Positions 5,533 through 11,025 of a DNA stretch of 12,006 bases are shown here, piece after piece; the first letter of the stretch is position 1, and the number at the start of each line of letters is the position of its first letter. The DNA is from Opitutia bacterium. GTDB taxonomy: Bacteria; Verrucomicrobiota; Verrucomicrobiia; Opitutales; Opitutaceae. The stretch covers positions 4,155-16,160 of the forward strand of contig PMKA01000336.1 in NCBI GenBank assembly GCA_003157575.1, in the 5' to 3' direction. Under the pieces are notes generated by a model. It was not told the DNA's origin. It saw nothing but the letters and a program-made list of their open reading frames with translations, and ran no database searches. The position numbers and the translations under genes are program-made.

Positions 5533-8381
5533 GGCCGGCCCTCCCAAAGGCGGACGGACTCCGCCGCCACGCTGTCCGCGGTCCCGTGATGAAACAGCGC
5601 GGCAAAGTCGTCGTGGTCCATGCGCTCCGCAGGCGGCCAGAAGCGCCCCGCGCCGATCGCCTCCGCAATGGCCGCGGCGCAGCGCATCGCAGCGGCATGC
5701 AAGCCGGCCGAATAGCCGGTCCACACTGACACGCCCGTCTCGCCGACGGCCTTGGGCAGGTTGAAATAGCCGCAGGTTACTCCCTCCCCCGGCCGCCCTG
5801 CAGCGTCCTCCTGGCCGAGCGCCCATAGGTAGAGCGGCAGCTGGAGATCGATCCACACATGCCCCGCGCCATCGATGTCGAAACACGCCGCCTCCGGGAC
5901 ATTCTCACCAGCCCGGTTCCGGCGCGCCCGCCGGCAATGTGCGTCGCGCGGCGTCGCCGCCGCGTCGGAGGTTTTATAGTCGAGCACCCGCCAGGCCCCG
6001 GTGCCCTCGTGGCGGTCGATCCGGTCGATCTTGCCGCGCACCGCGAGCCCGCCGAGCATGCGGGCCGGGACATCCGGAAACCGCCATTCGGCGCGCTCGA
6101 TCACCCACCCTTCCGCACGCTCGCGCGCCTGGACTTCAGCGGCCCGGGCCAGCCGCTGGCGGGCCGACTCGATCTGCACCACCAGGGGCAGCGCCAGCTC
6201 GCGGCCAAAACGGGCGCCGACGATCCGGTCGAGCTCCGCCAGAAGGAATCCGCGCAACGTCCCCGCATCGGTGCAGTCGCGCAACGACGGCTCACGGCCC
6301 ATCGCTTCGAGCGCGCCGTGGCACAGGTCGCCGAAATCGAGCGCATCCAGCTCCGTCTTCGCCGCATCAACCGCCCTCATGCCCAGCACGCGCGACAGGT
6401 AAAAGCGAAACGGACATTCCAGGTAGTCGCGGAAGGCCGTCACCGAAATCTGCCGCGGCGGCGCCTTTTCCCGGGGGCGGAGCGGCCAGGCCCGGTGCCA
6501 GGCCAGGGTGGCCCGGGTCGCCCCGGCGGGCCTGAAAAGAAATGCGACCCGTTCCGGCAGCTCCGTGTCGGGGCAGCGGAGGAGCAGGCGCGAGGGACGC
6601 AGCGGATCTCCGGCCGCAGATGTCTTGCCAAACAGAAGGTCCAGGCGGCCGCCCTGCGCGCGGCAGGCCGCCAGCGCCTGCAGCAGGCAGGCATCCCGGG
6701 CGAAGCGGGCCGCGTTCGTCTTCAGGCCAAGTTTTTCGCGCAGCGATTCCGGAAGAAACGGGTCGCCCACGACCGCATCCGGCACCCGCCCGTCGTTCAG
6801 GCCCGCGACCACGAGGTGCGGTGCGTCCTCCCACGGCAGCTCAAGCCATCCCTGAAGCTCCATGGCGCCGGGAGGCTTTTCCCCAAACCGCCGCTCCTCG
6901 CCCAACAGGGGCAGCACAAGCTCCCACCAGTCGTTCGTCGCGAGTCCGGCGGCAAGCGGTCCGGCGGCGGCTATCTGGCGCAACAAATCCCTCCAGGCCT
7001 CCGCCGTCTCCGCCAGCCGGGCATCTCCGGGTCGCGCAAGATCGAGCCGGCGGCCGCCGAAGATCGCGGCCAGCACCCCCGTCACGTTCTCAGGGAAGGC
7101 GCCCTCCGCGAGCGCCGTCTCGATCCCGGCCAGCCGCGCGACCGCCTCCGGCAGCCCGGGAAAGCGGCCCGCAAGGCCGGCCAGATGCGGGCCCGCCGAG
7201 CGCAGCGTCGCAGGCATATGGATACGGTGGAGCTCGTCGAGCCCTGCGAGCATCCGCGCCGGCGACGCGGCCGGCCCGGCCGCGTCGGCAAGGAAGACCA
7301 GCACGTCGGGGCACCGCGCGAGCGAGGCGGCCGCGGCAAAGGACCGTTCCCGCGCCACGGCGGCCAGCGCCTCCAGCAGCGCGAACAACGCCTCCTGGCG
7401 GAACGGCCTTCCTTCCGGCACAAACGTCGCGAAGCCGCCGCGCGCCAGCCCGTCTTCCAGAAACGGCAGAACGTCGGAGTCGGCAACGCCGACGGCCAGC
7501 ATTCCGTCAGAATCGCCATAAGCCCTCGCACAATCGACCGCCCTTTCCGCCTGTGCCGACGGGTCCGCGCAGAGGTGCACGTGCTGTTCGAAACCCGCCA
7601 GGTCGAGCTCGCGCGCAGCCCACGCCTCCTCGCCCGGACGCCCCCAGGCGTCGAAAAGCTCCTCGCCTCCGGGCGGACCATGGACCACCACCTCCACGGG
7701 AAGCGTCCGGGCGTGCGCCTCGAGCACCCTGATGGCGGCGGGCATGGGATCCGGCACGGACAAGACGACGATGCGACGGATCCCGGCGGGCGGCCGCGGC
7801 GCGTCCACCGACGCCATTGCGAGGTCCTGGGCGTCGGCCCGTCCCGACGCCGCCAGCTTCTCCGTGTACCTGCGCTCCAGCCCGGCGATCTGCCGCCAGC
7901 GCGGCGCCTCCTCAAAGCCATCGCCGGCGCGGGGCGCGACGTCAGCCAGACGCAGTCCGGCTTCTCCAAGCGCCGTCTTCAGCGCGGCAAATCTCCCCGC
8001 CAGCCGCACCGCCCATGCAAACGTGCGCGACGGCGGATCGGCCGGGAACACCTCCTGGAATTCGCCAGGGTCGATCTCCTGCAGCACCCTCGCCCATGCC
8101 AGCAGCGACTCCAGCCGGGAGGCCGCCCCGGTTTCCGGTCCGCACCGCGCCACCAATCCCTCGGGCATCACCACCACCGGAGGGAACACGGCCTGGCTCC
8201 TCTCCGCCGCCCGCGCGGCGAGCCCTTCGCGCAGCCTCCGGCCCGATTGCCGCGTCGAAACGACGACCAGAAGCGCGGACAAATCCAGCGGTCCCTCGCC
8301 GGACCAGTCCTGTGCCAGCAGCTCCACCGCCTGCGGAAGGAGCGGCCGGTCCCAGGGCAGCAATTGAAGACGGAGGGGCAT
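5529..8381 (-). CDS. addB: AddB-type helicase-nuclease subunit without recognisable Fe-S cysteines
   Basis: A 950-residue partner of AddA. Its N-terminal ATP-site relic reads VVSTRQSGRRLRE (40-52), with no GxGK(S/T), so helicase action is not expected; in AddB-type proteins this half serves scanning and scaffolding. A motif shared by AddB-like proteins, GLNDGRVPD...DPFLPESLR, lies near residue 527. The C-terminal RecB-like nuclease starts with YLECPFRFYL (C656) and has GKIDRID (D786, D789), VLDYKTS (D801, K803) and LQLPLYLW (Q847), so catalysis looks intact. Many AddB proteins pair the first Cys with a CxxC...C cluster near the C-terminus to bind 4Fe-4S. Here the last 50 residues hold none, so an iron-sulphur staple is probably absent. 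No good Shine-Dalgarno sequence precedes ATG 8381. The gene starts 108 bases after the rpsT terminator and overlaps addA by four bases. Confidence 0.9.
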   Translation of the reverse strand: MPLRLQLLPWDRPLLPQAVELLAQDWSGEGPLDLSALLVVVSTRQSGRRLREGLAARAAERSQAVFPPVVVMPEGLVARCGPETGAASRLESLLAWARVLQEIDPGEFQEVFPADPPSRTFAWAVRLAGRFAALKTALGEAGLRLADVAPRAGDGFEEAPRWRQIAGLERRYTEKLAASGRADAQDLAMASVDAPRPPAGIRRIVVLSVPDPMPAAIRVLEAHARTLPVEVVVHGPPGGEELFDAWGRPGEEAWAARELDLAGFEQHVHLCADPSAQAERAVDCARAYGDSDGMLAVGVADSDVLPFLEDGLARGGFATFVPEGRPFRQEALFALLEALAAVARERSFAAAASLARCPDVLVFLADAAGPAASPARMLAGLDELHRIHMPATLRSAGPHLAGLAGRFPGLPEAVARLAGIETALAEGAFPENVTGVLAAIFGGRRLDLARPGDARLAETAEAWRDLLRQIAAAGPLAAGLATNDWWELVLPLLGEERRFGEKPPGAMELQGWLELPWEDAPHLVVAGLNDGRVPDAVVGDPFLPESLREKLGLKTNAARFARDACLLQALAACRAQGGRLDLLFGKTSAAGDPLRPSRLLLRCPDTELPERVAFLFRPAGATRATLAWHRAWPLRPREKAPPRQISVTAFRDYLECPFRFYLSRVLGMRAVDAAKTELDALDFGDLCHGALEAMGREPSLRDCTDAGTLRGFLLAELDRIVGARFGRELALPLVVQIESARQRLARAAEVQARERAEGWVIERAEWRFPDVPARMLGGLAVRGKIDRIDRHEGTGAWRVLDYKTSDAAATPRDAHCRRARRNRAGENVPEAACFDIDGAGHVWIDLQLPLYLWALGQEDAAGRPGEGVTCGYFNLPKAVGETGVSVWTGYSAGLHAAAMRCAAAIAEAIGAGRFWPPAERMDHDDFAALFHHGTADSVAAESVRLWEGRP

Positions 8382-8489
8382 GGTCTGGCCCGCAGACTGG
8401 GCAGGTCCGCGCCCGGCATCAATCCCACAAAAACCGCCGCCGGGCGGCCGGGCTTCCGTTCAGCGGCAACCGGAGACCCGCGGCCCGGC

Positions 8490-8525
8490 AAAACAGAAAC
8501 CCCCGCAGCTTGGAAGCGGCGGGGG
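8490..8525 (-). terminator. Intrinsic terminator after rpsT
   Basis: On the minus strand 8525-8519 pairs with 8506-8500 (seven base pairs, GCGGGGG with its complement). Inside it, GCTT 8508-8511 pairs with AAGC 8514-8517. The stem is followed by a T-rich tail, TTTCTGTTTT (8499-8490). It begins 21 bases after the rpsT stop and separates rpsT from addB. Confidence 0.75.
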
Positions 8526-8546
8526 CGGACGGAAGTGGAGCCCGGC

Positions 8547-8807
8547 TTACTTGGCGAACACCAGTTTTGCAGCGCGCGCCTTCACACGCGCCGCCGCATT
8601 CGCATGCACGACGCCGCTGCGCACAGCCTTGTCGGTCGCGGCCACGTAGGCGATGGCGGCGCTTTTTGCAGCCGCCGCATCGGCGGACTTGGCTGCGACC
8701 TTCAGCTGTCCGGCCAGCGTCTTGAGGTGGGTTTTCACCGCCTTGTTGCGCAGCATGCGCCTGGTCGATTTGCGGGCGTTCTTGATCGCGGATTTTGTGT
8801 TGGCCAT
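8547..8807 (-). CDS. rpsT: 30S ribosomal protein bS20
   Basis: An 86-residue, Ala- and Lys-rich all-helical protein opening MANTKSAIKNARKSTRRMLRNKAVKT, the signature start of bS20, and ending in a basic Ala-rich helix (NAAARVKARAAKLVFAK). bS20 is a primary 16S rRNA-binding protein of the small-subunit body. Length matches the family (about 85-90 residues). The start codon is ATG 8807. The upstream CCAATCACGTC carries no Shine-Dalgarno sequence; bS20 is known to repress its own translation in Escherichia coli, where initiation is also poor. A TTGACT at 8862-8857 is a possible -35 box for its own promoter, but the matching -10 is weak. Transcription ends at the hairpin just downstream. Confidence 0.97.
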   Translation of the reverse strand: MANTKSAIKNARKSTRRMLRNKAVKTHLKTLAGQLKVAAKSADAAAAKSAAIAYVAATDKAVRSGVVHANAAARVKARAAKLVFAK

Positions 8808-8874
8808 GACGTGATTGGATACGGTAAGGGGTTACAGACTCAGACGGCCCGGGGCGAGTCAAGGTCGAATTCCT

Positions 8875-8907
8875 GGCAGCGCGCCGGACTTCGTCCTCCA
8901 CGCCGCC
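8875..8907 (-). other. Stable hairpin between the RNase P RNA 3' end and rpsT
   Basis: On the minus strand the nine bases 8907-8899 pair with 8883-8875 (GGCGGCGTG with CGCGCTGCC, two wobble pairs). Inside, GGAC and GTCC enclose a GAA loop. It lies 14 bases after the 3' strand of rnpB helix P1. There is no following T tract. It may mark the end of the rnpB transcript, protect a 3' end, or belong to the rpsT leader if transcription reads through. Confidence 0.4.
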
Positions 8908-8921
8908 GGCATAAGGGGGAT

Positions 8922-9521
8922 GGTCTTGGGGCCGTAAGCCGGATTCTGTGGCCCGGCTTTCGCCGGGCCGACCGCCATTTCTCTCGGGTCCCTTTCGGAA
9001 CCCGCCCTCCGTCACCCGCAGAGCGAGCGCAGGAAGGTGCGACATACCCGGGACTCCAGGACGGGCCGTCCAGTCCCCTATTTTGTCTTGCACCGGATTG
9101 GGTTTTCCCTGCCGCAGGCATTGCTGCCGGCGCGGTGGGCTCTTGCCCCACCTTTTCACCCTTGCCCGACGGAAGCGGAGGTGAGGGTGAAGGTGAAAAT
9201 GGATCGCTCCATTTTCACAACTCCCTTTCCCTTTCACCTGCCGAAGGGCGGTATGTTTTCTGTGGCACTATCCGTCGCGGCGGCTTGACCCGCCGCGCCC
9301 CGGCTTGAGCGGAAGCGCCTCCGGCCGGCGGCCTTGCGGCCAACCGGGCCGGCGCGTCAACGTTTCTTGCCGGGAATCCTGCCCGAGGGTGTCCGGACTT
9401 TCCTCTCCGAACCGCCCGCAACGCCCGGGTCGCCCCGGGCCTGAAGGCGCACTGGGCGCGGGTTTTGCCCGCGCCGTCGGGATGTTTCCAAAGAACGGAG
9501 CGACGATCTGGCCCCAAGACC
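8922..9521 (-). ncRNA. rnpB: RNase P catalytic RNA, enlarged A-type
   Basis: The RNA that removes 5' leaders from pre-tRNAs. Ends are set by helix P1: 9521-9510 (GGTCTTGGGGCC) pairs perfectly with 8933-8922. One base later P2 pairs GATCGTC (9508-9502) with GGCGGTC (8976-8970). Conserved blocks are all present: GAGGAAAGTCCGGAC (9405-9391), ACAGAAAACATACCGCC (9263-9247), AGGGTGAAAAGG (from 9162), ATAGGGG of the P15/P16 region, the GGT that pairs with tRNA CCA (9048-9046), and ACAGAATCCGGCTTAC (8949-8934). P15 (GGTGC/GCACC), P16 and P17, a P18-like stem and a GAAA-capped P19-like stem can be drawn. The RNA is about 600 nt against 377 in E. coli. Extra length lies in P3 (about 96 nt, two GC hairpins), the P7-P9 region (about 127 nt), P12 (84 nt) and an added GAAA hairpin at 8950-8969. 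Its promoter should lie in 9522-9689 but no clear boxes were found there. Open frames across this region are spurious. Confidence 0.95.
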
Positions 9522-9689
9522 AAGCCTGAAAGAGTGAAGATGAAGAAGGGAAGAAGCAAGACGCCCGTTCTTTTTCGCTCCGTTGCCAAAGAAAACACGA
9601 GGCGCGCGACGGGGGCCGATCTCCCCCAAAAAAGAAATACGGCGCAGCGATTCTGTCGAGAGATCTGGACGACGGCTTCCGGCGGTGTC

Positions 9690-10397
9690 CTACGCCTCCC
9701 AATACACGATGCGGCCGCACTGGTCGCACGTCACCACCTTGTCGGCCTTGCGCGTTTCGCTGTCGATGTTGGACGAGATCTTCAGGTGGCAGCCTTCGCA
9801 CTTGCCTTCGCGGATCGCAACGACCACCGGCAGTCCCGGCTTGCCGGCGAGCCGGTCATAGAGCCGCCGAACAGTTTCGTCGATACCTTCCCGCGCAGCC
9901 GCGACCAGCTCCTGCGCCGTCCGGAGCTCGGCCTGCAGCGCCGCCTCCCGCTCGTGCAGGAGACGGATGCGCGCCTCGTGTCCGCCGACGTTGCGCTTCT
10001 GCTCTTCACCGGCGGCGGCGCACTTCCTCCTCGCCTCGTCGATCGCATACATCACTTCGAGCTCCTGTTCCTCCAGCGCGCCTATGGCGGATTGCGCATG
10101 CTCGATCTCCAGGCCCAACGCATGGAACTCGTCGTTTTTCTTCACCTGGATCTGCTGGCTCCGGTACCGCGCCATCTGTTCGGTCGCGGCGGCGATCTCG
10201 CTTTCAAGCGCCTTCTTCTTCAATTCCAGCTGCTGCAGCTGGCCGCGCGCGGCCTCCATCGCGGTCTGTTCTCCGGCGATCTTCTTTTCAATCGCGGCGA
10301 CATCGCGCGGAATCGCCCGTAACAGGCCTTCCTGCGCCATCCGCTTTTGGTCGCGGTCCTGCAGAATGAGAAGCTTCTCGATCGTGGGTGTCGGCAT
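9690..10397 (-). CDS. Coiled-coil protein with C-terminal C4 zinc ribbon (DUF164 / zf-RING_7 family)
   Basis: A 235-residue protein. Residues about 20-185 are almost unbroken charged helix with heptads (ALESEIAAATEQMARY and similar), predicting a long antiparallel coiled coil. The end forms a zinc ribbon with C200-x2-C203 and C224-x2-C227 (CEGCH ... CDQCG). This is the layout of the widespread zinc-ribbon family that includes chlamydial CT398 and Helicobacter HP0958/FlgZ-type proteins. Its members act as adaptors binding sigma factors, flagellar or secretion components or RNA; the substrate here is unknown. ATG 10397 follows GAGG with five-base spacing, one of the better Shine-Dalgarno sites in the window, embedded in a 10-base tandem repeat. 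It follows the Rrf2 gene by 74 bases and precedes rnpB by 168 bases with no clear terminator. Confidence 0.85.
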   Translation of the reverse strand: MPTPTIEKLLILQDRDQKRMAQEGLLRAIPRDVAAIEKKIAGEQTAMEAARGQLQQLELKKKALESEIAAATEQMARYRSQQIQVKKNDEFHALGLEIEHAQSAIGALEEQELEVMYAIDEARRKCAAAGEEQKRNVGGHEARIRLLHEREAALQAELRTAQELVAAAREGIDETVRRLYDRLAGKPGLPVVVAIREGKCEGCHLKISSNIDSETRKADKVVTCDQCGRIVYWEA

Positions 10398-10400
10398 CAG

Positions 10401-10420
10401 TGCCTCACTGTGCCTCCCTG
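10401..10420. repeat. Tandem 10-base duplication carrying the zinc-ribbon gene's ribosome-binding site
   Basis: Plus strand TGCCTCACTG is followed directly by TGCCTCCCTG, a two-copy 10-base repeat with one mismatch. On the minus strand each copy holds a GAGGCA core (CAGTGAGGCA and CAGGGAGGCA). This gives two Shine-Dalgarno cores upstream of ATG 10397, the nearer at proper spacing. Confidence 0.7.
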
Positions 10421-10438
10421 CGCGGAGCGGTCAAACAG

Positions 10439-10459
10439 GATTCTCGCGTCGCGGGAATC
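10439..10459. other. Hairpin between the Rrf2 and zinc-ribbon genes
   Basis: On the plus strand nine base pairs close a three-base loop, GATTCTCGC with its near complement (one GT wobble). On the minus strand the wobble becomes a C-A mismatch. It lies 13 bases after the Rrf2 stop. The following minus-strand CTGTTTGACC is not a real T tract, so it is at best a weak or partial terminator. Confidence 0.3.
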
Positions 10460-10471
10460 TCTGCGGGATTA

Positions 10472-10885
10472 CTAAATATAATACATCTCGCCGGGTCCGC
10501 GCTGCACCAGCATCTCGAGCGTGTAGCTCTTGTACTTCGCCTCGAGCGCCGCGCGGATCTCCTGCCAGACCTGCTGAACACGCCTTCCGGACTGGCCGTC
10601 GGCGTTCGCGCCAAGCTCCAGATGGTCGCCCTCAATGAGCTTCACGATATCGTAAAGCGTGATCTTGTCGGGATCGCGGGCCAGCGTGTATCCGCCCTGT
10701 TTTCCGCGGCGGCTCGTGATGAGGCCGCCGTTCCGGAGCTCGCTCAGGATCTGCACAAGATAGTTCGCGGGGACCGCCTCAATCTCGGCCAGTTCCTCAA
10801 TATGGGCCAGTCGATCTTCGCCATGATGGCGCGCAAGTTGCGCAAGCACCCGGCAGGCATAATCTACCTTCACAGAAAGCTTCAC
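10472..10885 (-). CDS. Rrf2-family winged-helix transcriptional regulator, cluster cysteines absent
   Basis: A 137-residue protein opening with the Rrf2 signature MKLSVKVDYACRVLAQLA. The winged helix covers about residues 25-72: a recognition-helix region VPANYLVQILSELRNGGLI (38-56) and wing SRRGKQGGYTLAR (58-70). A dimerisation helix follows (105-127). Rrf2 proteins such as IscR, NsrR, RsrR and CymR control iron-sulphur assembly, nitrosative stress or cysteine metabolism. The three Cys near residues 92-104 that hold the cluster in IscR/NsrR are missing here (LGANADGQSGRR), leaving only C11, so a cluster-free regulator of the CymR/general type is more likely. The start is GTG 10885, since an in-frame TAA lies 12 bases upstream. 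It is divergent from gyrB across a 140-base region. The target is unknown; self-regulation is usual in the family. Confidence 0.88.
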   Translation of the reverse strand: MKLSVKVDYACRVLAQLARHHGEDRLAHIEELAEIEAVPANYLVQILSELRNGGLITSRRGKQGGYTLARDPDKITLYDIVKLIEGDHLELGANADGQSGRRVQQVWQEIRAALEAKYKSYTLEMLVQRGPGEMYYI

Positions 10886-10897
10886 GATGCCAACAAC

Positions 10898-10913
10898 TTA
10901 CATAATCACCTCT
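10898..10913 (-). promoter_or_regulatory. Shine-Dalgarno plus start-stop element (AUG UAA) ahead of the Rrf2 gene
   Basis: On the minus strand AGAGGTGAT (10913-10905), a long match to the 16S 3' end complement, stands five bases (counted from GG) before ATG (10903-10901). The next codon is TAA (10900-10898). That ATG is in frame with the Rrf2 gene, whose GTG lies 12 bases after the stop codon. The strong site is too far (over 20 bases) to serve GTG directly. It may set Rrf2 output through termination and reinitiation. Confidence 0.4.
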
Positions 10914-10962
10914 CGCTGGCAACCCAAAATTTAAGGTCGGGACGGAAATGGAAAGAAAAACG

Positions 10963-10991
10963 TTGTCGGCAGACGCGTTCTCCATGACAAT
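10963..10991 (+). promoter_or_regulatory. Candidate gyrB promoter
   Basis: TTGTCG (10963-10968) and GACAAT (10986-10991) are separated by exactly 17 bases and match the sigma-70 consensus at four of six positions each. Transcription would start near 10998, leaving a leader of about 28 nt. The two boxes form the arms of an imperfect inverted repeat (TTGTC...GACAA), so a dimeric repressor, for example the divergent Rrf2 protein, could bind here. Supported by position only. Confidence 0.35.
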
Positions 10992-11025
10992 TTCGCATTC
11001 GTTTCTGACGACCATACTCACCCGC

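Noticed and set aside
5533..5886. Upstream extension of the addA frame
   Set aside because: It lies within the addB nuclease coding region, is low-complexity, and would put Walker A about 130 residues in; the ATGA overlap gives a natural start.
6542..7732. Another long plus-strand open frame (396 codons) inside addB
   Set aside because: It is antisense to conserved AddB sequence and rich in Arg, Pro and Ala with no recognisable motif, typical of a GC-rich shadow frame.
9046..9080. Possible loss of the CCA-binding GGU in RNase P RNA, as reported for chlamydiae
   Set aside because: After aligning P16 and P17 correctly, the GGU is present on the 3' side of L15.
5859..9308. Very long plus-strand open frame (1149 codons) antisense to addB, rpsT and rnpB
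   Set aside because: Its product is Arg/Pro/Gly-rich low-complexity sequence, it runs through a structural RNA and two clear genes, and stop codons are rare by chance at this GC content.
9611..9633. GGGGG/CCCCC hairpin beside a run of A as a terminator
   Set aside because: The stem is followed by A on the plus strand and by GC-rich sequence on the minus strand, so neither transcript would have a U tract after it.
9215..9801. Several minus-strand open frames of 90-177 codons over rnpB
   Set aside because: They overlap the RNase P RNA helices, whose base pairing fully explains the sequence.
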